64,000 bases of DNA from Hysterangium stoloniferum (lineage: Eukaryota > Basidiomycota > Agaricomycetes > Hysterangiales > Hysterangiaceae), in assembly GCA_015178975.1 (NCBI GenBank), contig WHVD01000014.1, positions 1-64,000 of the forward strand, written 5' to 3'. The notes below the pieces were generated by a model, which was given only the letters and a program-made list of their open reading frames with translations, made no database searches and was not told the origin of the DNA. Of this stretch, positions 24,549 through 34,968 are shown in pieces. Both the position numbers and the translations under genes were made by a program. The stretch's first letter is position 1. Every line of letters begins with the position of its first letter.

Positions 24549-25073
24549 GCTGTTAAAAGATATCCCATGGGCTGAGTAATTTTTGCAACGTTTTTTCTTG
24601 TATTGGTATGGTGGTAATGGTGGGGAAGGATATACTTAAATATATATATAGGTATAGAACTGACTCCCTAGGGCGCTAATACATAGTGTTGATACATACG
24701 CACATGATGAAAACTAATTGAGGAAACAAGCAGACCGTTCAGTACGATCCCGACGGAAAACTATCCTACAAACAGGTCCCTTTAAAGCACCTTGAAATAT
24801 TACATATAAGTTCATTGAAAGGTATCCATATATTCTTCGCGCCACCATGTGTTGGCGCCAAAACCAAACAATTACCATTTATTTATCTGTGTCATCTGAC
24901 GCTTTGAAATTGTACCGCGCCGTATAAAATGCCAAAGCGTCACAGCTGTACCGCAAACAATAATGTAGGCGGTATCATGGCGCGATCACTTTGCGTCTTC
25001 TCCTTTCCGGTGCCGAAAACTGAACCTCTTCAGGGCATGACGATGGAAGTCAGGAGAAGCAGCGGCTCAAAAG
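24549..25073. other. Intergenic region after the nucleoside transporter
   Basis: No gene supported. An AT run occurs near 24637-24650. This stretch separates the 3' end of the plus-strand transporter from the 3' end of the minus-strand small gene, so the two are convergent. Confidence 0.45.
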
Positions 25074-25450
25074 TTAGGAGAAACGCACCGAAGGCTTGGA
25101 CTCGGGTGCTTTTTCGGCATTTTTACTCGTGGACGACGTCCCTGCGCCCGGTGTGCCGAATGAGGACGCATTGAAGGCCTTTATGAAGTTTCTGTCGCGC
25201 ACGACTGAACGGATCCTGAGAATGCGACGGGGACATGCACGACGTACCGCTGTGTTGCGTCCACATATCCCTCGTGATCGAGACGCTTGCTTGTTTTCAC
25301 GGAGACACCGCTGTCGGATACGTTGTACCCGCGGGACTTGAGCTTTTCCTTGGTCGTGGTTTTGAATTCGGAGACGCGATTCACGATAAGGAGGATGGCG
25401 GCTGTGAGGAGCGTGTTTCAGTTGTGATGATGGACTTATCGTGATGTGTA
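25074..25450 (-). CDS. Small hypothetical protein with a predicted N-terminal membrane segment
   Basis: On the minus strand an open block reads AILLIVNRVSEFKTTTKEKL and continues through KSRGYNVSDSGVSVKTSKRL to DHEGYVDATQR (about 25253-25410). It is then joined by a probable short intron (GTACGT...CTCAG, about 31 nt) to a second block containing SVVRDRNFIKAFNASSFGTP, ending ...PESKPSVRFS with a stop at 25074. The first block opens with a hydrophobic stretch (LLTAAILLIV) preceded by a plausible acceptor (CTCACAG) and, upstream, an ATG near 25457 (MSRPTHHDK). This suggests a three-exon gene for a small single-pass membrane protein of about 100-120 residues. I do not recognise the family. The exon joins and the start are inferred, and the second intron is unusually short. 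Confidence 0.45.
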
Positions 25451-25556
25451 GGGCGCGACATACTGACTGAACCACCCAATACCGCAAGCGTCTGTGGGAG
25501 TGATAGGTGGTGCATGGTATCGCGCAAGACAGTTGACTTACCACAACGAGATACAA

Positions 25557-26626
25557 GACATCGGTGCTATCGTGCCATAATCAATGGTTGCGCTGAAGTA
25601 GTCACAAGGACGCACAATTGGGCCATATGAACTTTGAATAAAGAAGCAGTGCGCTGCAATAAGGAGTGCACCTGATATATGATAATAGGTGCAAGGTAGA
25701 AACTGAACCGCGGAGAGGGGCTTTCAAGACACGATCAGTAGATATAATACACGCCAACACCAAAAGGAGGACAGTGAGCTGAGGAGGTAAATTGTATGGG
25801 GAATGATCGTCGACGTCCAGGTTTTTTCAAGGATTCGATCACCGCCGATGTCACTGCGTTATGTCATATATAGATCACATGCTAGAAGCACTTTTGAAGG
25901 AATGGTAGTAAAATATATGTAATCATCTCGTACATACTTTGTTCAATCGACTGAAACTGTTTATTGAGATATGTGGGTCGCTGTCAATCGGGTGGATACT
26001 TCATGTTGAATTTCAGGAATGCGGTTTGCGAGCTCGAACCACAAGGGGATATTAATAAATGGTCAAGACAATTATCCCCATCTGTAGTTAATCATTGCCT
26101 ACTCTGCCAAGACGGAAGTAATCCAGTCCATATTCTATTCTAACACTCATGTTTGCAGTGTACGGGGATCTAGCCTGAAAATACTGTCACCAAAAATACT
26201 AATTTTAGTATGCACATAAAGCGTGAATATAGATAATTCAGATCGATGCTATTTTCAAGATGATCATGACACTCACTCTCTCGGAAAATCCTGCAAATAT
26301 GTGGAAAACCCTACAAACTCTAAAGAATTCTCTGGGCATCATAACTATAGTTGAATTTGGGGAAAATGCCTGGAGTATTATTTCCTCTTCGAGTGCTTCA
26401 TACGGCACCCAGAGTTAATTAATTCTTGTTGTAATAGGGTGCTTTAATACATTTTCTCAAAAAAGGACACCAGGAACAAGATCAAGTCTTAAGTTGAACA
26501 CATGATACCTGCGATCACCCGGACTTCCCCCACTTGGCAGATATTATTGGGTGCGTGTTATACTTAGAATCACTAGCTTACAAAGAGGGGAAATAGTCGT
26601 CAAACGTAGTTTTCTTTTCCACAACC
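25557..26626. other. Intergenic region between the small gene and the ligase
   Basis: About 1.1 kb, AT-rich, with no supportable gene or recognised element. It separates two divergent genes (the small minus-strand gene and the plus-strand ligase) and so probably contains both promoters. Confidence 0.45.
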
Positions 26627-29325
26627 ATGATCTTCTACGGTGACAGTCTTTCCGCGCCTCCAGATGATCTAACGATTCCCCAGCTGCTGCTGGATCAGCA
26701 TCATCCTCTCAAGCCTATCAGGAAGGTTGGAAATCCATGGCTTGTGGACGATGCGACTGGAAAAGCCTACGGCTTCGAGGAGATCAGAGCGAGGGTCCAA
26801 GGTGAGTACAATAATATATTGCTCTCCGCTGCGGACCATAACATCCCTGTCTCTGGGAATCAGGAATGGCGAGCGGGTTAAAGACTGTTTATGGCATAAG
26901 TGCGCTTAGACTTCACCTCACGGAAGAGTCGGGTGCTAACTACCGCTTCGACATCCAATAGAGGAGGGTGATGTCGGCAGGTGCAACACTCCGTTTTGAA
27001 GGACATTTCTGACCCAGTACATTAGTGTGTCTGTTCAGCCCGAACCATATAGGTCGGTATCAGCTGAACGCTGTTCCTCGCCCAATGACCAATATCTGTC
27101 AGATTATCCTATTGTGATTTGGGGAACGCATCGTCTGGGCGCTATTATCACGCATGTAAAGCTATTTGTTGGCTATATTCTATCTTAATGTATCTGCTTG
27201 TACAGTGCAGCGAATCCTACCTTCGGCATCGAAGAATTAGGTACGCGTCACTTCCTCCTCTCACGAAACACCAAAATGACAGATTATTATCCAGTGTACC
27301 AACTATCAACCACTAAAGCCAAAGTCATAATCACACATCCGTCCTCTCAGTCTGTCGCTCTTTCCGCCGCGCAGAAGGTCGGCATATCCCCATCAAACAT
27401 CTTATATCTTTCCGGTACAAGCCCTCTTGAGCCTTCCGTCGATTCGCTCGTTAGCGCATCTCTTTTATCCCCGCCATCGTATAGCGAACGGAAACTTCAC
27501 CCCGGAGAGGGAAGGACTAAACTTGCATTCTTATCCTTCTCTTCTGGAACCACAGGCAAACCCAAGGCCGTTTCGATACCTCACTATGCAGTCATTTCAA
27601 ATATGCTTATGATGGCGAAATTTCATCGTGTTGCGGATGATCAGTATGAGGTGCCGGAGAGGAGACGTTTCAGACCTGGTGATGTCGCTGCTGTAGGTGA
27701 GGCTTCGGTATGGTATGGTGCTGTTATAAGGTATGCTTACTTTTTAAATTGCAGTACTGCCATTATTCCGTATGTGCTTCAATTTTTTGTGAGTCTAACA
27801 GCGGGAAGTGATTTTCGTACACCATAGATATCTATGGACTGGTTGTAAACGTGTGTTGTGCTCTGCATATACCGAAATTTTATTCTGACGTGGCCGTAGC
27901 TGCATTGGTTGCTCTTTAGTGGAGTGTGTTTGCATCTCTGTCCTACGTTCTCCTTTCTCAGAGTGAATCTCTTAGCTGACCTTGGTACTTACGGCCAAAT
28001 TCAACTACGAGCAGATGCTGAAGAACATAGTGCGTTACAAGATTACGCATCTTCTGTGTGTGGTCTTCTCTATCCGTCCCCTCCTTCTGTTTGTGACATT
28101 TGAAAAGCCTTGTTCCGCCGCAGGTTGTTCTCTTTTGCAAAGTATGCCCTCCCCCCTCAGTTATGATTCCCACTTAGCCCATGCCCTCTAAAGCACCCCG
28201 CGACAAAGAACTATGATCTCTCACATGTCCGCTGGGCTATCGTCGGCGCGGCTCCCGTCTCGCCCGAGCTAGCTCTTCAGTTTGAAAAAGTCCTCCCCGG
28301 GGCAGAAATTGGTCAAGGATACGGGCTAACCGAGACTTGCACCACCGTTACAATGGTACGCGTGATTTGACCATCAACGTGATTTCATCCTGGGCGGTTA
28401 ATAAAAATATGTAGACCCCAATCAGCCAGCGAATTGGGACACCCGGCAGTGCGGGTCAATTTCTGCCAGGCGTGCGTGCTAAAATCGTGAAACCCGATGG
28501 TTCGCTTGCGGGGTATGATGAACCTGGGGAACTTGTCGTGACTGGGCCCAATATGACATTGGGCTACGCGAATAATCCACAAGCGTAAAGACCCATGTCT
28601 CATCCTTGCGAGCTCTATAGACTGACTCGCTGTCGACAGAACGAAGGAGACATTTGTCGACGGGTATGTTTTCTGGCGGACAATCTTAGAACAGTCCTAG
28701 TTATTCGTTTTATAGATGGGTACATACTGGTGACGAGGCCCTAATGAAGCCTAACGGAGATCTCTATATCGTCGATCGACTGAAAGTCCGTTCCTCCTGG
28801 TTTACTATATTCTCTACTCAATCAGCCACTTCACAGGAAATATTCAAAGTTAAAGGCTTCCAGGTGGCCCCTGCTGAGCTCGAAGGCCATCTCTTAGACC
28901 ACGCTGATGTGGACGACGTTGGCGTTATCGGTATTCCAGATGATTTCAGTGGGGAAGTGCCTATGGCGTTCATTGCCTTGAACGCGCAAGCTATAAAGCG
29001 AGTTGAGGAAGATCCTACAGAAGCTATCAGGATAAAGCAGGATCTTGTAAAAGTATATACATGGCGTATCACTGTTCCCCCAAAGACACTTATCACTTCT
29101 TTACAGTTTGTAGCCGATGCAAAAGTGCAATACAAATGGCTAGCGGGCGGGGTCGAGTTTATTGACCAAATTCCAAAGAACCCATCTGGTCAGTTTTTGA
29201 TACTTATTCGAACTATCGTATCTCAATATGTCTGGACTTCTACAGGGAAAATCCTGAGACGGCTTTTACGAGATAGAGCTAAAGAGATCCTGGCGCAACG
29301 TAAGGCAGGAAAGGCCAAGTTATAA
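26627..29325 (+). CDS. 4CL-like acyl-CoA ligase with peroxisomal signal (AMP-forming)
   Basis: A multi-exon gene for an ANL-superfamily acyl-CoA synthetase of the 4-coumarate:CoA ligase type. It activates a carboxylic acid with ATP to an acyl-AMP and transfers it to CoA. The ATG at 26627 starts MIFYGDSLSAPPDDLTIPQL. Later exons show GTHRLGAII, ANPTFGIEEL, YQLSTTKAKVIITHPSSQ, the P-loop-like SFSSGTTGKPKAVSIPH, NYEQMLKNIVRYKITHLL, NYDLSHVRWAIVGAAPVS, the A5 motif GQGYGLTET, the A7 motif WVHTGDEALMKPNGDLYIVDRLK, FKVKGFQVAPAELEGHLLDH and a C-terminus with the conserved lysine region (PKNPSG...GKILRR). The protein ends KAKL; the last three residues AKL are a functional-type PTS1 peroxisomal signal. 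Peroxisomal location fits fatty-acid, phenylpropanoid or terpenoid side-chain activation before beta-oxidation. Substrate unknown; exons look intact. Confidence 0.88.
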
Positions 29326-30239
29326 TCACTGTGAAATTGATACAAGTGGCGTTGACCAATTTGATCTGTATATATCTTTCCTTATTTCCCGGAAAGTTTG
29401 GCATCATGGATTGACTTTGATCAATTTACTTGTGTTATGGGTAAGGAAAGGCGAATTAAGAAAACGAGTCTCAAAAGGTTAATGTATCAACGTCACCTGT
29501 ACTCCTTCACTCGAGATGATATTCTCAAGCAGCTCTACTGATATTTTGTATATTGCAGTCAACTCACCCGCCATATAATTTCTGCTAGATGGTCAAAATT
29601 CCTTTCATCGAAACGCACCATTGGCTAGTCGACAACCTGTCGGCAGGTCTTGAAGCTTAGAGGAGAGAAAATTCAGTGTGAGTGTGTATGGTAGGCAGCT
29701 TATATGCATTCATGTGATGTATGCACATTGATTCTTATTTCCTCGAGTGGGTTTGGCCTCATCAGTGAAGTTGAATTATAACGTCAGTACATTTGTCAGA
29801 TGAGATCCGAGAGGTTTTAGCTAGTTGACGACACTATTTGCTCCCGTCGTTTCATGTTCAACAGACGAGGGTATAGGGATAAGATGCTACGGACGGGGGG
29901 ACTAGTAAAGGTAAGCCTTAGTTGGGACCATTACAGGTAAGCAACAACAATATATGCGTACCTAATAAAGGTAGCTAATCTACTAGTCAGCATAGGTAAA
30001 CCACGAATGTAAGGAATGCTACTTCCCTCTTAGTTGGGACACTAAAGCAACTACTCTATGAAAGTATACAATATATACTAATATTGTTTGGGTTTGTTTT
30101 AGCAGCCGACCACAAGTAAAAAAACAACTTCTCCGTCCTCTCCATGCTTGGTATCTCGCAATCCAACAGAGAGCGAAGGTTGGTATGATAATTGCCGACC
30201 ATGGCGAAATACAAATACGTGGCACCTAATTTTCCACAC
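29326..30239. other. Intergenic region after the ligase, boundary of the gene island
   Basis: No gene supported. The 12-bp string CTTAGTTGGGAC occurs twice, near 29918 and 30032, in an AT-rich stretch. The right end touches an F-family LTR at 30240. Confidence 0.4.
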
Positions 30240-30740
30240 TGTTAGGATCCCCGTCGTTTTGGACCCCCGCAACCTGTTTTGGACCCAATGCCTTTCATCA
30301 TCTCACTTTTGGAACCCCTGCCCATGGAATCACCACCTGCAGTGCCCCTGACACTTGTTTTGTTATAGTTTTGACCCTTTTAGTTTTCTGTTCTGTCTCT
30401 GTTCTGTTCGCTCTCCCATCTCCCTGTACATGTCTCACTTGCCACCTCAGACCCCTGTTAGTATTGCTTAGTACTTTACATTTAGTCTCCCCACCTTTTA
30501 ATCAATTTCCTATGATCCATTTCACCCTTTGCTTCTTTGATCAGTCCTCCAGTCATCCATCTTGTTGTAGTATAAAACCTTCTTTATGTATGCTACATTT
30601 CTTCAGTTCAAAAATCAACTTAGATTACCCTTTACTAGTTCTCATTCTCTTTCTTCCCTTCTCAATACTCTCAAAGATGTTCCTTGGCAAGCTGTGAACT
30701 CTTACCTTATGACTTAGTATTTTGGCCCACTGGTCAATTG

Positions 30741-31185
30741 ATGACACAAATTTAATTTCCTTTGATTAAGTTGAATAATAAGCGTAATATATTCTATTAA
30801 ATTAAATACAGAAACCTCATTCGATGAAGTATAGATTCACCCTGTTGATGAAGTGAGAGGCTAATACCAGTTGCAAAGGCTCACAGATGTTTATATTGAA
30901 GAGTTTTGATGATCACGTAAGACAAGATTGAGAGGTAGATTAATAATACAGATAACTAATATACAATGGAGAAATTTTCTGACTGAGGTCCTTTGCTCTT
31001 CTGATTGCCCTTTTATGCCTTTCTTCATTAAACTATGATTAAACTATGATCTATGAATGAAATCACATAGGATGTTGAAATGAGACAAGTTGAATAGAAT
31101 GTGGATCAGAGTTTTTGTTGAAGATAAATTGATGTGTCGAAGATGAGTTGAAGAGTTGTCAAAAGTTACCTTGAATATTTTGTGA
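30741..31185. mobile_element. 445-bp non-autonomous insertion flanked by CAATTG
   Basis: Comparison with the neighbouring F-family LTR shows that 445 bp is extra here. It is bounded by the 6-bp repeat CAATTG (30735-30740 and 31186-31191). Its ends are roughly inverted (TGACACAAAT at the left; the right end reads TCACAAAAT in reverse). It is AT-rich with no ORF. This fits a MITE-like non-autonomous DNA element, but the class is not determined. Confidence 0.6.
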
Positions 31186-31384
31186 CAATTGAGCTAAGTG
31201 TTGAACTTCACTTTTATTGTACTATCCACTCTGTTTGAAATACTGGAGCACCCTAACAGTTCATGCAAGGGTGTAACACACAAGTTGAAGCCAAGCTCCA
31301 CTCTGTTTATAGAGTTGGACCTCCTGACTAGTACAATCTCTATCATTGGCTCCTTGATTAGCTCTTTTCATATCATTGGCCCCC

Positions 31385-32114
31385 TGTTAGGATCCCATCA
31401 TTTTAGACCCCTGTGACCTGTTTTGGCCCCAACACCCACTGTTGACTCACTGTCAGAACCCCTGCCCTAGTTATCACTGCTTGCAGTATCCCCAACACTT
31501 GTTTTGTTATAGTAGTTAACCTTTAGTTTCCTATTCTGTCCCTATCCTGTTACTGTTCCCCTTTACATGTCTCACTTGCCACCTCAGATCCTTTTAATAT
31601 TGTTTAATAGATTACATTTAGTCTCCCCATCTTATCATTGTCTTCTCATGATCTGTTTCACCCTTCATTTCCTTGCTTGGCCCTCCCATCATTCATCTCG
31701 TCATGGTATAAAATCTTCTTCATGTGTGCTACAGTTTCCTCAGTTTGAAAATCAACATAGATTACCCTCTATTAGTTCTCAGTCCTTTTCCTCCCTTTTT
31801 AATACTCTTGAAGATGTTTTCAGCAAGCCATGAACTCTTATCTTACAACTCTTAGTATTTTGGTCCCCCAGCCAATTGAGCTAAGCATTGAACTTCATCT
31901 CTATTGTACTATCTGCTCTGTTTGAAATACCAGAACACCCTGAAAGTTCATACAAGGGTGCAACACATAAGTTGAAGCCAAGCTCCACTACATTTATAGA
32001 GTCAAACCTCCTGACTAGTACAATCTCTATCATTGACTTCCCAATTAGCTTGTTTCATATCATCAGACCCCTGACTTAGAGCCTTCCTTTCCCTTTTTAG
32101 CTTAGATCTTAACA
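31385..32114 (+). mobile_element. Solo LTR, family F (inner copy, 730 bp)
   Basis: A second copy of the same LTR inserted close to the 3' end of the first, in the same orientation. It runs from TGTTAGGATCCCATC to TTAGATCTTAACA. The remaining tail of the outer LTR resumes at about 32120. The flanking repeat (GCCCC, then CCTCC) is imperfect, consistent with some age. Confidence 0.78.
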
Positions 32115-32163
32115 CCTCCTGACTTAAAGCCCTCCTCCCCATTTGCTTATATCTTACATAACA

Positions 32164-32406
32164 CACATGGTACTTTGCACCATTCATTTTGTATTTTATA
32201 TGCCAATATACAGTATAGTGTCGAGTGCTGCACGATCCCTGGCATGCTGGGAGTAGTTTGGCACTCAACATCCAGCTGAGCATATGAAGGACTCTCACAC
32301 CTTTGTTCTCTTACAATGTCGCTGTCAATCTGCAGTCCTTTCTGTTTTCTCAACACTGACATCTGATCCTTTTCTCTACATATCTATACAATTAATTTTT
32401 ACCCAC
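32164..32406. other. Unassigned repeat-like stretch
   Basis: A short interval between LTRs with overlapping minus-strand frames but no recognisable domain. It is probably decayed element sequence. I see nothing that identifies it. Confidence 0.3.
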
Positions 32407-32808
32407 TGTGAAAAGTGGTGGAAGTTCTGACCATTCTATATATAAAGAAATGAGTAGAATGGGAAGAAGGATGATTTGAGTGGAGGCCTCGACTGTTATA
32501 GTTTGAGGCCAGAAGTGTTCGCTAGCTCAGATAATGCTACCTATGTGGTAGCTGACACATTACCCTGATCACCGCTCGCTGTAGACCTAGTTTGTGTCTT
32601 ACAAGTGGTGGTGCTTGGGTAAAAGTGTGTCTCTTTTGTTTGGTGCCAAGTGCACCCACAAGTATACACAGAGCTTCGAACTAATGAAATGGTACAATAT
32701 TCGAAGAATATAAAGGATAGAAAAATATGAATAAAATGTGTAAAATATAAATAAAATAAAAGGAGTGTTTTACCGCAATGAAACTGTGGTAAAAGCATAC
32801 CCTTCACA
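32407..32808 (-). mobile_element. Solo LTR, family B, minus strand (402 bp)
   Basis: A reverse copy of the B-family LTR, shorter than the 474-bp type. It runs from TGTGAAAAGTGG to ATACCCTTCACA on the plus strand. It is flanked by the 5-bp repeat CCCAC at 32402-32406 and 32809-32813. The end hairpin of the family is present near 32770-32795 in decayed form. Confidence 0.88.
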
Positions 32809-33109
32809 CCCACCCACCCTGACCTTAGACAGTGGTAGTAATAAAGTATCCTCAATTTCAAAGTAATATATTTACTGTATTTATTGGATTATACAGTAAT
32901 GAGAGCTGTTAATGTATTGTGAATACCCACCCTCCTGAGCGGTGAGTCTTCCCATGCACATGCAGAGAGCTAATGCTCTCCCTCTACCCAACCACTCAGC
33001 TCTTCACTGTGTAGTCCAAAATAGTTGACACTGGATAAGATTTATGACTCAAGGTATTCATCACTGATTTCATGTATTACTATGGCAGATCTTCTCACTA
33101 GCATTCACA
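32809..33109. other. Unassigned stretch between LTRs
   Basis: AT-rich, with the 24-bp segment at 32929-32952 that also occurs at 16162-16185. No gene or clear element was recognised. Confidence 0.3.
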
Positions 33110-33893
33110 ATATGGGCTTTGGATCTTGGAACCCACAGGTTTCCCATCTGCACCCATCTGAAGTTGGAGAATGCAATCTTGCAAGGGCACAGCTGTGGAA
33201 TGTGACTATCCTGTCAGATGATATTCCCTACATTTTTTTTTCCTTATCTTTTTATTATTTTTTAAATTGTCTGATTTTCCAATTACACGCATTTATATTA
33301 GTTCAAAGATCTATGTATGCCTGTGGGTACATAGACCTTATAGTGCTTACATACTTTATGTTTATGTACACTAGTGGGCATAACAAAGAAACTTGGACAC
33401 TTTTACTCTGTAACCATGACTTGCCCAGACACCCTTTTAGTGTCCTTGTGATTAGGGTATCGTCTCAGCCATCTTGAATAGCTTCCAACTTGAACTTACT
33501 GCAATTATCTAGCTTTACACTGAATAGTCAAAGATCAACTCCCATCAGTTACTACTCACATCTAGCTTTGCTCATACCAACCTCTCCTCTAACCCTTATT
33601 TCATTCGCCCACTCTTTGGAATCATACCACAAGGTTGATTCCCTTATCTCTTAGCTGTCTTAATTATCTTACAGTTACTTAAGTTGACTAAGACTCATTC
33701 TATTCCTATATTGTACTTCGATAGTCAATATATTGTTGTATCATACCTAGATGGTCTATATTCTTCATATATATATAGAGCAGTCAGAACTTCCATGACT
33801 CTTCACAGCAGCACATAAGCTAAAGGCACATCCTTCCCCAGAATGTCCACAGGTTTCCCCTGGAGACTTACCCATAGGCCCTGTGCTTAACAG
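33110..33893 (+). mobile_element. LTR, family E, 3' portion, carrying a C-like LTR
   Basis: 33110-33193 and 33809-33893 match the 3' part of the E-family LTR (CCCATCTGAAGTTGGA, GGCACAGC, then ATAAGCT and GGTTTCCCCTGGAGAC), ending CTTAACA. Between them lies a separate C-like LTR (33194-33808). It may be the 5' LTR of the Gypsy gag-protease fragment that follows directly at 33894. Confidence 0.6.
33194..33808 (+). mobile_element. Solo LTR, C-like, diverged
   Basis: 615 bp from TGTGGAATGTGAC to ATGACTCTTCACA, with the C-family central module (CCATGACTTGCCCAGACACC) and 3' end. It is flanked by ACAGC (33189-33193) and GCAGC (33809-33813), a target repeat with one mismatch. It is inserted in an E-family LTR. 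Confidence 0.7.
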
Positions 33894-34595
33894 TATTTTC
33901 TGATCAGATCTTGCAAATTATCTCAATCATGCCTCCAAGAAAGAAACCACCTGAACAACTGGAGCCCTCTATACTCTGGTCACCACTTATTTTGTACACC
34001 ATCCAGACATCCAAAAACAACCAAGATACCACAGATGAATCTTGTATCAGAGAAGTACTGGAGAATCCAGATGGCTCTGGGCATGAGGAAGAGTCTGCAG
34101 CCCCCAACAAGGGTAAAGGTGTCAAAAACCCCCCAACTATGGGATGACCACACCTTGAAGATCCCACTTTTGAAAGTTTAGCAGGTACTATAGATACATT
34201 TATAACTCACCTGCTTGAAGAATGAAAGAAGAAAGATCAAGAACCTCCATGGTCAAAGTCAATGCTCCAGAACCCTTCATTGGTTCCAACCCCAACAAAT
34301 TGTCCACCTTCCTCATGCAGTGTCATTTTAACTTCTGTGATTGTCCTGCCACATTTTCCATGGATTTTGTAAAACTTACTTCCAATATTATCACGAACTC
34401 CATTTTTTGTATGCTTCTAGATTCTGGCTCAACCCATTGTCTTGTAGATATTGAATTCACTTGAAAAAACTTGTTGTCAACCTATTTGATTAACCTGGTC
34501 AGACTCTGACTCTTCAATGGTACAAGCAATTTGGTTATCACCCAAGCTTGTGACCTATATATCTGGTTCCTGTGTGGAACATCTTAGATGGTCAC
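33894..34595 (+). pseudogene. Ty3/Gypsy gag-protease fossil (G5, 5' piece)
   Basis: An open block near 33930 begins MPPRKKPPEQLEP. A second block near 34255 reads VNAPEPFIGSNPNKLSTFL, typical of Agaricomycete Gypsy Gag. The protease active-site block LLDSGSTHCLVD is near 34420. The piece stops where the LTR of G4 begins at 34596. It is an old and broken fragment. The RT/integrase fragment at 41622-43402 may be from the same element, separated by G4 and other insertions; that link is inferred. Confidence 0.7.
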
Positions 34596-34968
34596 TGTAA
34601 GGCTGAGGTATCAGCCTCACTCAGTCGGTAACAGACAAGACAAAGGTATCGTGTTATGAGTGGTTTTTTGCTAGCTTTACAGATGTATGGTGCATCTAAT
34701 TTATAGGAGTCAGAACCATTGAATGTTCATGACGACAGAATTAAAAAAGGAGAAACTGGGGTTCTGTAATGTGGTGGTCAAGGAGATGAGAAGAGATTCG
34801 AGATCCTGATCCAGTTCCACCAGGTGTATGTATCACTAGGGCAATGGCTGTTGATTGAGCCCAATAGTGGGTTGGGACTTGGTGACATGGACAATTGGTA
34901 AGTCGGCCAGGGGTGGCCAGTGGTCAATGATGCGGCTCTGCATGTGTGGTAAGCCGGCCAGGATTACA
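34596..34968 (-). mobile_element. 3' LTR of G4 (family G, 373 bp)
   Basis: Starts TGTAAGGCTGAGG and ends GCCAGGATTACA on the plus strand. It matches 40052-40347 at the other end of G4 and, in the opposite orientation, the solo LTR at 60750-61119. The adjacent CCCTTCCCCCCT is the polypurine tract in reverse. Confidence 0.88.

Larger units (their letters stand above)
30240..32163 (+). mobile_element. Solo LTR, family F (outer copy with two insertions)
   Basis: Starts TGTTAGGATCCCC and ends ATCTTACATAACA, with TGTTA/TAACA ends. It is flanked by CACAC (30235-30239) and CACAT (32164-32168), a target repeat with one mismatch. About 737 bp is its own sequence; the rest is a 445-bp insert (30741-31185) and a second F-family LTR (31385-32114). 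The body has CT-rich blocks and ACATGTCTCACTTGCCACC. Confidence 0.8.

Noticed and set aside
25096-25444. Plus-strand ORFs opposite the small minus-strand gene
   Set aside because: They are read against the better protein-like frame on the minus strand and show no recognisable motif.
30240-32163. The two F-family copies as the paired LTRs of one element
   Set aside because: They are almost adjacent with no internal region, and the tail of the first resumes after the second. The arrangement is one LTR nested in another.
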